From the NCBI GenBank assembly GCA_031002005.1, contig CM061919.1, forward strand, positions 219,974,739-220,038,738: 64,000 bases of DNA, written 5' to 3'. Below are positions 32,168-41,482 of the stretch, in pieces. The translations under genes and the position numbers were made by a program. Each line of letters begins with the position of its first letter. The first letter of the stretch is position 1. This DNA comes from Vandiemenella viatica (Eukaryota > Arthropoda > Insecta > Orthoptera > Morabidae). The notes beneath the pieces are model-generated. The model had not been told where the DNA came from and ran no database searches. It worked only from the letters and a program-made list of their open reading frames with translations.

Positions 32168-35143
32168 CTATATATGATTTTTAGTTTTTGACACATACTT
32201 GTATAGTAGTTTACAGGATTTTTTATTGGGGTGGGCGAGAACCTGCATAAGGGTTTGTATATCTCTAATCTGTAGACCTTTTTCTAAATACTCCTGTCTT
32301 TCGGCTTGATAGTTGATACATCTCAGCATAAAATGATATATATCCTCCTTCTCTGCACAGGATGTACACATTGGGGAGTCACTTTGTTTCATAAGGAATC
32401 TTTTGTCGTTTAGTAGGGCATGGCCGGCTCTCAGCCTGTTTATGCAGCTTATCTCCTTTCTGTTGAGGTCCAAACGGTCGTACCAAGGTTTGTCCTCAAT
32501 TGTATTTACTATTGCTCGGTACCATCTTCCCACTTCCTGCCTATCCTCCCGCCACATTTTTTCCCATTCTGATTTAGCGTAGGAAGATATTGTGTCCTTA
32601 TAGTCGATAAATGGGACGGGGATATGTTCCTTGTCTATGGAATTTAGTTGTTTCCTTGCCGTTGTATCCGCGCTTTCATTGCCCACTATGCCGACATGGC
32701 TAGGTATCCATTGCAACTTGATATCTATCCCTTTTGCTGCGCTGCTCCTTAATTCTTTAGCGAGGTCGTAAGTTAAGTAGTTCCTGCATTTCCCCTTCGG
32801 TATTCCCAAAACCGCAAGGAGGGCCGCTTTGGAGTCTGTACATATGACTGTTTTCGTTTGGCCAGTTTGTTGTATGTACTCCAGTGCCATTAGTATCGCA
32901 TAAGACTCCGTTGAGAAGGTTGAAAATTGCGTAGGTACCGTAAACGCCTGATATGCTTTGTATTCCAGGTCCACATATGCTGCTGAGCTGTATTGACCTC
33001 TTGACTTTGAACCGTCGGTGTACACCTTTCTCCAGCCTTTCCAAGTTTCATTTAAGGTTATTAACGTATTTTGTTTGAGTTCTTCTGGAATGTGATTTTT
33101 CTTTCCTGTTAGTTCCTTCCTGAGGGAGGTATAAATGTGTTTGGAGAAGTTGCATCTTTGCCATACTTCATCTTCCTGGTACATATTATTTATCTCTCGT
33201 TTGTGTATGTTCCACGCTTCAGTCATTTGCATGTATTCTACTAAGGCAGATGTTGTATGTTGTTGCCGTTTTTTGGGGCCGGTCTCGTGGGCTAGGGTCT
33301 TCACTTTCCTTATCAGCGGATGTTGACTAATGGAACATGCTCTGGTCCAGAACTGGAGTCCTATCTTCTTACGTCTGAGTTTAAGAGGCGGGGTTGCTGT
33401 TTCCACCTCCATCACTTGAATGGGAGTTGTTTTGAGAAATCCACCAACCACTCGTAGGGCCGCAGATTGAATGCGGTCCAGTTTAGACAAGCTTGACTTG
33501 GAAGCTGATTGATATAGGAAGCCCCCATACTCCATTCTGCTTCTTAATACGTTCCGATATACGGTGCTAAGAATTCTTGGATCTGCACCCCACTTAGGCG
33601 TTGCCAGTGCCTTTAAGCAGTTTAAGCGCTTCAATGATGATTGGTTTAGCTCCTCGATATGTTTCTTCCAAGATAGTCTGGAGTCCAACCACATGCCCAA
33701 AAATTTAACTTCTTTCACCATCTCCATTTTATTTCCATTGATAGTTATTATGAAGTCGCCTTCTTGGTACTGTCTTTGGGTGAAGACACATATTTTGCTT
33801 TTCTGCGGTGAAATTTCCAAACCTTTGTCTAGCAGTTGTTTTTGTATGTCATTCAGCTCTTCTTCGAGCAGCTTCCTTGCTCTTTCCTTGTTAGGATGGG
33901 ATATGTACACAACAAAGTCGTCAGCATACTGTAGAAAGGAAAGCATACTCCTCATTTTTTTACCTGTCCCTAAGGTATACAGGTTGAATAAAGCAGGGCT
34001 CATTGGGTCGCCTTGCAGAAGACCCTGGAAGACTTGCCTGCAGGTCTTTTCTCCTCCACTTGTAAAAACATTATTCACTCTGACTGCCAAATAGTTATGG
34101 CACCATCGACACAGATTACTCGGGATGCCACAGTTGATCATGATGTCCCTCAATATATCGATTTGTACATTATTATAGGCGTCTTTGATGTCCAAAAAAG
34201 CTGCCAGTAGGTAGTTCTTCCTAACAAAGGTCAGCTGGATGTCCGTTACTAGGGTACTTATGTTGTCTATGGTACTGAAACCCTTTCGGAATCCCATGGT
34301 TCGCCGGTCTAGTATGTTGTTGCGTTCAATATGCCACTCTATCCTATTCTTAATCATTATACACATTAACTTAGCCATGCATGAAATGAGAGAGATTGGT
34401 CTATAAGATGTAACATCATCCTTTCTCCTGTGGGGTTTCGGCACGGGTATGATTAAGACATTTCTCCATTGTTCTGGAACAAAATTTGCTTTTATCATGT
34501 CATTAAACAGATTAACCAATTCCTGCTTTGCCTCTGGGGGTAGGTTTTGGATCATAGAATATGTTATTGCATCCATGCCTGGAGCGGTGTCTTCTCTTTT
34601 TAGGGCCCATTCCAATTCTGATGGTTGGAATACAGGTTCATCATTGCCAATGGGCGTTCCGGCTGGGTCGCTGTATGTATTGGTTGTATTTTCTGTTGGT
34701 ACAAAGGCAGGGGAGAAGGCAGTTAAGAATTGTTCAGCCGTATCTTTATCAGCTGTGATCCAAGTGGATTCCATTCGGTCACCCCTAAACCACCGTAGCT
34801 TTTTCCATATTACTTGGGTAGGAGTGCCATATTTCAAACTGGAGCAAAGATTTTGCCATCCCTCTCGTTTGGCTCTTCTAATTGTTCTTCTGGCTTCTGC
34901 AGTCCTTTTCTTAAGTTCCAGAAAGTTTTCCAGGGTCGCATCGCGCATGTATAGCTTGGTGGCTAATCTTCGAATAGCGACTGCTCGCGAGCACTCACTA
35001 TTCCACCATATTTTCCTGGTATGCGAAGTTCTTTGTTTTGTATTACGCGCAGGAATTGCTACTTCAGCAGCGGAGAATATTATTTCCTCCATTTTGTTGT
35101 ATCTTGCTTGCATATCTGTCGAAGATCCAACACACTTCTCCAA
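32168..35143 (-). CDS. I-type LINE ORF2, reverse transcriptase and RNase H
   Basis: A 991-residue open frame copying element RNA into DNA at the target site. Reverse-transcriptase motifs are SYRPISLISCMAKLMCIMI, FRKGFSTIDNISTL, AAFLDIKDAYNNV (Asp), GLLQGDPMSPALFNLY and LQYADDFVVYI (Asp pair). RNase H motifs follow at about residues 715-835: VYTDGSKSRG (Asp), STESYAILMALEYI (Glu), VICTDSKAALLAV (Asp) and WIPSHVGIVGNESADTTARK (His, Asp). A CxxC...H...C domain (CTSCAEKEDIYHFMLRC) sits near the C-terminus. All catalytic residues are present. The true ORF2 start is upstream at 35904; the Met at 35143 is only the first in this frame after a frameshift. Confidence 0.92.
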   Translation of the reverse strand: MEKCVGSSTDMQARYNKMEEIIFSAAEVAIPARNTKQRTSHTRKIWWNSECSRAVAIRRLATKLYMRDATLENFLELKKRTAEARRTIRRAKREGWQNLCSSLKYGTPTQVIWKKLRWFRGDRMESTWITADKDTAEQFLTAFSPAFVPTENTTNTYSDPAGTPIGNDEPVFQPSELEWALKREDTAPGMDAITYSMIQNLPPEAKQELVNLFNDMIKANFVPEQWRNVLIIPVPKPHRRKDDVTSYRPISLISCMAKLMCIMIKNRIEWHIERNNILDRRTMGFRKGFSTIDNISTLVTDIQLTFVRKNYLLAAFLDIKDAYNNVQIDILRDIMINCGIPSNLCRWCHNYLAVRVNNVFTSGGEKTCRQVFQGLLQGDPMSPALFNLYTLGTGKKMRSMLSFLQYADDFVVYISHPNKERARKLLEEELNDIQKQLLDKGLEISPQKSKICVFTQRQYQEGDFIITINGNKMEMVKEVKFLGMWLDSRLSWKKHIEELNQSSLKRLNCLKALATPKWGADPRILSTVYRNVLRSRMEYGGFLYQSASKSSLSKLDRIQSAALRVVGGFLKTTPIQVMEVETATPPLKLRRKKIGLQFWTRACSISQHPLIRKVKTLAHETGPKKRQQHTTSALVEYMQMTEAWNIHKREINNMYQEDEVWQRCNFSKHIYTSLRKELTGKKNHIPEELKQNTLITLNETWKGWRKVYTDGSKSRGQYSSAAYVDLEYKAYQAFTVPTQFSTFSTESYAILMALEYIQQTGQTKTVICTDSKAALLAVLGIPKGKCRNYLTYDLAKELRSSAAKGIDIKLQWIPSHVGIVGNESADTTARKQLNSIDKEHIPVPFIDYKDTISSYAKSEWEKMWREDRQEVGRWYRAIVNTIEDKPWYDRLDLNRKEISCINRLRAGHALLNDKRFLMKQSDSPMCTSCAEKEDIYHFMLRCINYQAERQEYLEKGLQIRDIQTLMQVLAHPNKKSCKLLYKYVSKTKNHI

Positions 35144-35264
35144 ATTCTTCCCTATCTCTTTCTGATAACGTGACCAATCTGCCTTCTTGCAGTTCCATTG
35201 CCTAAAAGAGAGAGTGTTGCCCTGTTTTATTTGGTTATCAAAGCTTATTTTGATTACAAAGTGG

Positions 35265-35904
35265 TCACTTCCAACCGTATCTCGAAGGATTTCCCAGTTG
35301 GCTCTGTGAATAAGGTCCTCTGTTACTAGTGACTACGTCAGGTGAGGTATTGTTTTGATGCGGATGGCCAAGTCTGGTCCCACCCTTGTTGTTGAGAACA
35401 AAAAGAGAGGACTCAGAAATGGCTAGGGCCAGCTCTTCTCCCTGGTGGTCCGCCCGGATTCCCTGCCATAGGGGATGGTGAGCATTAAAGTCACCACCCA
35501 GGAAACAGCCTTGTGGTAACTGGTTGAAAAATGTGGTCCATTGCTCCTCTCTCACAGTAACCTGAGGGGGCTTGTATATTGCAACGATTGTCGTGAGGGA
35601 TCCTCCCGTTCCAAGATTGACAGATATAATCTCCACGTTCTCACTGGGTGGTGCAATTCGTTGAGTAGCCGACTTTATGTTCTTCTTAACCATGATGGCT
35701 AACGCCACCGTATCCGTCTTCTCTGTCTTGCCTAAATATATTGAAGTCCTTATGGCTTATGGTGGAAGAGTTGCGCAACCATGTTTCAGTGATTATCAAT
35801 ACATCTGCTTTGGATTCTGTGATTACTCTTTTAAAGTCTTCCCACTTCGGCAGGAGGCTGCGGGCGTTCCATTGTAGAATGTTCAATTGAGTCTGCCTAT
35901 CCAT
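35265..35904 (-). pseudogene. I-type LINE ORF2, endonuclease part (frameshifted)
   Basis: ORF2 starts at 35904 with MDRQTQLNILQWNARSLLPK, the first endonuclease motif, followed by VLIITETWL (catalytic Glu). The frame shifts near 35705, within a DGYGG block, and continues as ALAIMVKKNI, IVAIYKPP and CFLGGDFNAHHPLWQG (the Asp-Asn motif). A second shift near 35310 joins it to the 32168-35143 frame; the SDHFV motif lies just after it. The two frameshifts could be real mutations or assembly errors, since the following 991 codons are open. Confidence 0.85.
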
Positions 35905-37528
35905 TTTTAATTAATGCGTTGAATACTTCTAATGTGTATCCACTTACATCCATTTCCTTCATTTCCTGCATGAAGTTTCTCGTAGCTTCTTCTTGAATTT
36001 TTTTAATAGCAGTATCAGGTAATTTACCTTTCATATGCTGTGCAAGAGTTTTAACAACTATGTTTACTATAATACGAACTAAGTTTCCTCCTAACTCTGA
36101 ACTGCTTACTTCTTTTGTGGTTGTGTTCTCCGTTTGTGTGGTGCTTGATTGTTTTGGCACTGGGTTTGCGATTTGGGGGGGCCCACTGACTTGCGTTGTT
36201 GTTGATTGCGTTGCTGTTAACTGCATTGGTTGCGCTGTAGCTGTGCTGAAGGTCTTGCTTCGGAGGGATGGAAAATCAGCTGATCTATATTGGTATCCTT
36301 GATCTACGTTTGTCCTCCTCCCATTCACCGATTTTTCTTTGATCTCCTCTTGTCTCTTGCGCTCAGGACATCCTTTGTCGTTGGCATTATGCTCGCCACC
36401 ACAGTTCGCGCACTTCTTAGTTTCGCTAGGGCAGCTGGACACGTTGTGTCCCTCCCCACACTTTAAACACCTCTCCTTTCCTTTGCAGTATTTAGAAAGG
36501 TGACCATATCTTTGACATTTAAAACATTGCGTCACTGGTGGAATATAGGGTGTCACTTTGAACCTTAGATAAAATATTTCTATTTCTTCGGGTAAATATT
36601 GACTGTCGAAGGTTAGAAGAACAGTCTGAAGGGGCTGCGATTCTATTCTGCCCTCCTTGGAGATTTTCTTGCTAAATCTTCTTACATCGATGACTTGAGC
36701 TGTTGATATAATATTAGATTTTAATTCATCTTCTGTTAGATCCGTTGGAACAAATTTAATTACACCTTTCCTTTCCACTCTGTTAGCTGGTATGTATGCT
36801 TTCAGTCCTAGCGACTGTAGGAAGGCTTTGTTTTCTACAAAGCTGTTTGCTGAGCGTGGATTTATGAAGTCCATTGACATCTGGTTCTTTCCTTGCTGGT
36901 TTAACCGTCTCAGTCCACCAACCTTATTATGAAAGATTTTTCCCAGCTGGATAGGGTGAAGTGTAGAGCCATCAGAGAGGGATTCAATTATTACAACATA
37001 TGGTCCTTCTGCCTGATCGTTGTATAGTCTCTTCCGCTGCACGGACAGGTTGTGTTTCTCTCTGAATTCGTCATCTTTGACTATGTTCTCTTGATTTAAT
37101 GTCTCAATTCTTGACCTGGTGTTGCCATGACGTTCTTCTTCTTCTTTGTTTGAGATAGGATTTGATTGACAAATTGTAGCCTGACTGCTGGATGTTTCCT
37201 TATTTGCGCTAGGTATGACTTCTATTATCATGGCTTCTTCTGCCTTTTCTTTTGTGATAATTTTCTTCGCAACTGCCCTGCGTTTTTTCCTTAAATTATA
37301 CTTCTCTTCTTCCTCGCTGTCATTTTGGATTGCCTCTAGTTTCTTCTTGTTCTTTTCCGACATGTCTTGATCATTGTAGTATACACTTATCTGGGTGTTG
37401 TCATCTTCTCTTGCCGGGTTTGAACCATCGCTTGCTTCTGCCATTTCTCTCTGCCCTCGTGCGACGGCAGGCACGACGAGATGCACTACACTCGCGATGT
37501 GTTTCAGAGAAAATTGACTTGTCTTCAC
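35897..37528 (-). CDS. I-type LINE ORF1, gag-like nucleic-acid-binding protein
   Basis: An intact 543-residue ORF. It should coat the element's RNA and form the ribonucleoprotein used in retrotransposition, as ORF1 proteins of this clade do. The N-terminal ~150 residues are charged and low-complexity. The middle has PYVVIIESLSDGS and a region resembling a nucleic-acid-binding fold. Three zinc knuckles follow at about residues 330-390: CFKCQRYGHLSKYC, CLKCGEGHNVSSC and CANCGGEHNANDKGC. The tail is Gln/Thr-rich. I chose the given Met as the first in the frame; the MAEASDGSNP Met 28 residues in is an alternative start. It overlaps ORF2 by 8 nt, suggesting coupled translation. Confidence 0.88.
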   Translation of the reverse strand: MKTSQFSLKHIASVVHLVVPAVARGQREMAEASDGSNPAREDDNTQISVYYNDQDMSEKNKKKLEAIQNDSEEEEKYNLRKKRRAVAKKIITKEKAEEAMIIEVIPSANKETSSSQATICQSNPISNKEEEERHGNTRSRIETLNQENIVKDDEFREKHNLSVQRKRLYNDQAEGPYVVIIESLSDGSTLHPIQLGKIFHNKVGGLRRLNQQGKNQMSMDFINPRSANSFVENKAFLQSLGLKAYIPANRVERKGVIKFVPTDLTEDELKSNIISTAQVIDVRRFSKKISKEGRIESQPLQTVLLTFDSQYLPEEIEIFYLRFKVTPYIPPVTQCFKCQRYGHLSKYCKGKERCLKCGEGHNVSSCPSETKKCANCGGEHNANDKGCPERKRQEEIKEKSVNGRRTNVDQGYQYRSADFPSLRSKTFSTATAQPMQLTATQSTTTQVSGPPQIANPVPKQSSTTQTENTTTKEVSSSELGGNLVRIIVNIVVKTLAQHMKGKLPDTAIKKIQEEATRNFMQEMKEMDVSGYTLEVFNALIKNG

Positions 37529-37806
37529 GAAAACTAACTTGAACTGTTCACTTAAACACTCAAAGTTCTAATAGTTTTAACACAACCGAAGTTGACGGTG
37601 TTGATCAGCGCCCGGAAGCGTTGAGTCCGGTTAGCCGATGCGCGACCGTAAACAACCACTCACTTTCCTGCTCGACCACTAGTAAGCGTAAGCACTATTG
37701 ACTTCCTCACTCTAACGCTGCTAGCAGCGAACTCCATATAATTTCGTTGTACCCATGCGCTTGCAGTGTTTCCTCTATCTTCCGCTAGAAAACGCTAGTA
37801 GTAAAG

Positions 37807-38012
37807 ATGGTATTAGCTAAACGGAAAGCTTTTTGTATTTACAGTTTTCAAGGTGTGAACCTGCAGTTATAGTTCAACGATCGTTTCATTACAATCGTCC
37901 ACGTGATAGTAACATCAGTAGATGGTATCATCACTTTGAAGACACCGGCTGTCTTTGTAAAGAGAAGTGTACGGGGCGACCAAGTCTGACTGAAGAACGT
38001 GTTGAACGATAG
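37807..38012 (+). pseudogene. Transposase N-terminal HTH remnant (IS630/mariner-like)
   Basis: Begins MVLAKRKAFCIYSF, then shifts frame and continues AVIVQRSFHYNRPRDSNISR, WYHHFEDTGCLCKEKCTGRP and LTEERVER before a stop. The RWY-F--TGC-CK-K-TGRP pattern is the N-terminal helix-turn-helix found on many insect IS630/mariner-type transposases. No catalytic domain follows. The full-length I-type LINE inserted about 60 bp upstream of its ATG, so this remnant predates the LINE. Confidence 0.75.
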
Positions 38013-38370
38013 AGAAATTCCATTTACTATGAAAATAATATTCTACATTTCAGCTGATTAAATTCACATTTAGTGTGCCAAACAGATTTAAATCACTGAC
38101 AATATCAACACTTGAATTTTCGCAGCCTATGTAAGCTCTACGATCATGCTTTATTTAAATATTTATATTCGATCCACTATTGTAAAAAAAATTATTTTAA
38201 AAAATTTAAATGTTTCCAGTAAACTATACATATGTATCAGATATCAGTTCTATACAGCAACAACGTTGCTATCAAGTCCCAACAGTTGACCTTTCTTATT
38301 CTGTAACACCGTCTGAAACTACTCATAACATGAAATTAAAAATGGGACAGCAGACTCAGAAAATGAGCAT
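38013..38370. other. Unassigned AT-rich stretch
   Basis: No gene or repeat recognised. Confidence 0.4.
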
Positions 38371-38626
38371 CGGGGACCGAGCGTGGAGGGTGAGTGGTTA
38401 AAGCTCTCGCCTCTCATTCGGGAGGACGCCGGTTCGATTCCCCGTGCGATCATCCGAGTTTGGGTTTTCCATGGTTTCCCCAAATCACTCCAGGCGAATG
38501 CCGGGATGCTTCCTTCAAAAGTCCATGACCGAATTCCTTCCCGTTCCTTGTTCCCAGTCTCATCGCGCCTCTAATAACCTCGACGTCGACGAGGCGTAAA
38601 ACCACAAGTAAAAAAAAAAAAAAAAA
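38371..38626 (+). mobile_element. SINE-1 (tRNA-derived), full-length copy with poly-A
   Basis: The tRNA-like head has GAGTGGTTAAAGCTCTCGCC and a good B box GGTTCGATTCC (38431-38441). The body has TGGGTTTTCCATGGTTTCCC, CACTCCAGGCGAATGCCGGG and TTCCTTCCCG. The tail has CGCCTCTAATAACCTCGACG, GACGAGGCGTAAAACCAC and a poly-A run (38610-38626). This is the best copy for defining the family; others are at 42957, 49736, 54845, 55211, 56856, 57975, 58285, 61395 and 62733. Confidence 0.88.
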
Positions 38627-39844
38627 CAAGCACTTGGATTATAGTGGTGACAGCGCTCTAAATCGTTGTTGCTACAAGGTACATCATCAATGAGGATCGC
38701 GGAAAAAATACGAAGGCGGAGGCTACGTAGATATGTAGCCACCTCTGACAGTGGTAACTGCGTCAAATGAGACATTACATTCACATAAACAAAAAGGTTA
38801 CTAGATGATTTACCGCAACAGGTAAAGTATATCTACACTGGCCCTTACTGGAACAATTAGGCCATACAAAATTGTATACGTTTTTGATCAGATTCAGGAG
38901 CAGGCGACAAAGGGATCATATATTTTCACCAAATGCCAAGTAATCTTAAAAGCGATTCGAGATATGACACAAGCAAGAATACGGTACATCTCACAGCCTT
39001 TGAGACAACAGTCTGCTGGACTGGAGCCTGCAATGTTACAATAATTGGACACATGTCATCATATGGAGGTGCAGTTAAACCCAAAGAGATAAGTGATGGT
39101 GTCTAGTTAATTCTGATAGTTTAGGAGATGCCGACAGAGGATTCGATCGCCTAAACATCGTGGGTAAACACCTTGTTCACTCGACTAGTCACCCGAGAAC
39201 ATTATATTAATTCTCAACGCCGAGAAAACTTCGTTCTTATATAATTATGTTGTCTCACTGAATTGATTCGTATATTAGGCTTGGATTCTCTGGTAGGCAG
39301 GATTCTTTTGAACTTATTCGTAAACATACGTGCACGCAATTCACTTTACGAGTGCAATGAAATACTTCGTCCTCTAATCTATTTGGCCCTCAATAACAGG
39401 AAAAATAAGTTCAGAGAAATTAGGTGCCACACTGATGCTTATACGTATGAATTCTTTCTTCCTTCGTTCCATTCGGTACTGGAATGCACAGAGTAGAGAT
39501 TAGTTTCTGTGCGAAGCACCTTCTGCCCCCACAATTTTGTGAATTGTAGCGTAAATGTAGAATGCACACCACAGATGATTCTGTAGGGAATATTGTCTAT
39601 GTTACTAACAGAATCAAAGTTATTTAAATACAATGTTTGATCTGATTTCCCCTAATCCAGAAGATAGAATCCAGGCTGAGTATAACATCCCTAAAATCGA
39701 GTATAGCGACTCTGCTCGTCAGGCTATAAACTTTTGCGACCTGGTTGACAACGTTGATTGTGGTGGAATAAAGCTCTTCGCAAAAAAATTATAAATTGAT
39801 CTAGTTAATGTCAGGCAAAGTAAGTACATATACACGTATGAGAT
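38627..39844. other. Unassigned stretch
   Basis: No gene recognised. Short ORFs (for example 39263-39496) have no identifiable domain. Confidence 0.4.
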
Positions 39845-40095
39845 TGACTGGTCCCCGGTGCGACCTACGCCTCCAGCACAGCTTGCTGTGTAATGTGAAG
39901 TACGCCAGAATGCTTCCGAAGTTCGGGATCCTCGTTAAACTGTAGGTCCCTTATATCCGATAGCATTACCACATTAGCTTAGGGAAGACACGTCAGAGGC
40001 GCACTCGCGGTAAAACAAAGCTCTCTCAAACCGTCGGCCTAACTTACCCTTCGGCCAATAATGCCATATGCATTATTATTATTATACCGACGATA
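39845..40095 (+). mobile_element. SINE-2 copy 2, 5'-truncated
   Basis: Shares CACAGCTTGCTGTGTAA, GTGAAGTACGCCAGAATGCT and GTTAAACTGTAGGTCCC with the copy at 53595-53915, and ends in an ATTATTATTATTAT tail. The tRNA-like head is missing. Confidence 0.75.
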
Positions 40096-40307
40096 AGCAT
40101 AGTAACTCACAGCAGCCAGTATTCCAATAATGGGTATAGACATCTGACCGTGTTTTGCGTACGGTTCTAAAAAAATAGTAACAAAACACGAGATTTTTGG
40201 TGCACATGTCACGATATCTTGACATTGTTAAATCTCTAAGTCGTGATTTAAACCAAAAAAGGGGAATTGCACAGAGTTTAAAAGAAACAAAAATAGCCTT
40301 TTTATGG

Positions 40308-40745
40308 GGGCAAATTATCGCAGGACCTAGTCAGTAACTGATATGATAAAGTAGCTGGATTGGGAGACATTGCAGGAAAGGAGGAGGGTGAAGAGAGTGC
40401 TGGGAATGTACAGGGCATATGTTGGTAATGGAGCTTGGAGGGATATTGGTCAAAGAATTTGGAATAGTGCATGGACGGGAAAGACGACCATGACCACAAG
40501 CTGGCACTCGATTTCGTGCATAATTTTATTTTGTGTATAAGGGTGTCAGGGATTGGAACAAATAACTAAGTGAAGTGATTGAATAATTTACCGAAAAAGT
40601 CTAAGGAATTTAAAATTAAAATTTGTAAATCGGAAAAGTAACTGTTACAGGAATAAAGATAATTTAAAAAAATAAAAAGGGGTACATAAATGTCTAGGGA
40701 AGTTACCAACGGAGTGTTAGCTCCATCGCAATTAAAAATTAATAA
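40308..40745 (+). mobile_element. LINE-A copy 5, 3' end
   Basis: Starts in AAATTATCGCAG, continues CAGTAACTGATATGATAAAG and the GTACAGGGCATATGTTGG block, and ends in a GGAAGTTACCAACGGAGTG-type 3' UTR with an AATTAA tail. It aligns with 5690-6105 but carries more indels and no long frame. Confidence 0.75.
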
Positions 40746-40917
40746 ATTAAAATAAGTTGTTAGGCTCAAAAGTCATGATCGTGTGACCTAATCTGTTTGA
40801 AATACGAACCTGGCCTGTATTTGACCATAATGATTTTCTCTGCAAAAATTTGTGGAAGTTTTGTTGACTCTGATGAGAGTTAGAAGTATTAGAGAGGACA
40901 GGGACGATCTCGCTATA

Positions 40918-41482
40918 CTAAGTGATTCAGGAGGAATAGTAAATATTCATGGAGGTGGTATTATAAACAATACTGAGTAAAAATGTTCACATAAACATGT
41001 GTCGATTTCCATATGTTTTGGAGACTCAGGTGCTGGAATGTTATGCATAAAATAAACCTTGCCCCATTAGATTTTTGTGTTTGGGGATGGTTGAAAAACA
41101 AAGTGTACGAAGAAAAAGAAAACACAAGAGACAAATTACTCGCTCGCATTGTAAACACTGCTACCTTCATAGTAGGTACACCGAGACGCACTCAAAATAG
41201 CTACACGTACTGTTGCGAAAAGAGCTGCAAGGTGTATTAAAGTCGATAGTGAGACTTTCCAACATTTAATTTATGCTTTTGTAAAACATTCGTGTGTTTT
41301 TGCATGAATAAAGTACTTCAATAAGTCACGTGTGTGCTCTTGAACGTTTTCTGAGGTTTATTTTATGCATAATATTCCAGCCCCTACATCTCCAAAACGA
41401 AATGAAACATGAACTTTTTTACTCAATATTGTTCATACGACCACTTCCTCCAGTATTTACCATTCCTCCTGAATCACCCTGT
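40918..41482 (+). mobile_element. Short Tc/mariner-like transposon with ~80-bp TIRs
   Basis: The left end (GTGATTCAGGAGGAATAGTA) is matched by the reverse complement of the right end (GTGATTCAGGAGGAATGGTA), and similarity continues about 80 bp inward (AACAATACTGAGTAAAAA / AACAATATTGAGTAAAAA). Inside is a transposase C-terminus, LAPLDFCVWGWLKNKVYEE, then in the next frame AKRAARCIKVDSETFQHL. The rest of the transposase is deleted, so the element is non-autonomous. No clear TA duplication is visible at the ends. Confidence 0.78.
41013..41240 (+). pseudogene. Transposase C-terminal fragment
   Basis: The 75-residue frame contains LAPLDFCVWGWLKNKVYEE, matching the PLDFFLWGxLKxxVY region around the third catalytic Asp in insect IS630/Tc-type transposases. 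A frameshift near 41205 moves the end (RAARCIKVDSETFQHL) into another frame. It is part of the short transposon with 80-bp TIRs. Confidence 0.75.

Larger units (their letters stand above)
32033..37746 (-). mobile_element. Full-length I-type LINE with target-site duplication
   Basis: The element proper is 32044-37735, 5692 bp, on the minus strand. It is flanked by the direct repeat ATATAATTTCG (32033-32043 and 37736-37746). The 3' end is a long poly-A tail (T run at about 32044-32094). ORF1 (35897-37528) overlaps the start of ORF2 (35904) by 8 nt, ATGGATAG. ORF2 has endonuclease, reverse transcriptase and RNase H. A gag-like ORF1 with three zinc knuckles plus RNase H in ORF2 is the layout of the I clade. 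Two frameshifts disrupt the endonuclease; the rest is open, so the copy is young. Confidence 0.92.

Noticed and set aside
38371..38450. Possible tRNA gene
   Set aside because: Same reason: the tRNA-like part is the head of a SINE with poly-A.
40918..41482. TA target-site duplication for the short transposon
   Set aside because: The bases next to the two TIRs are not a matching TA pair, so I do not claim one.
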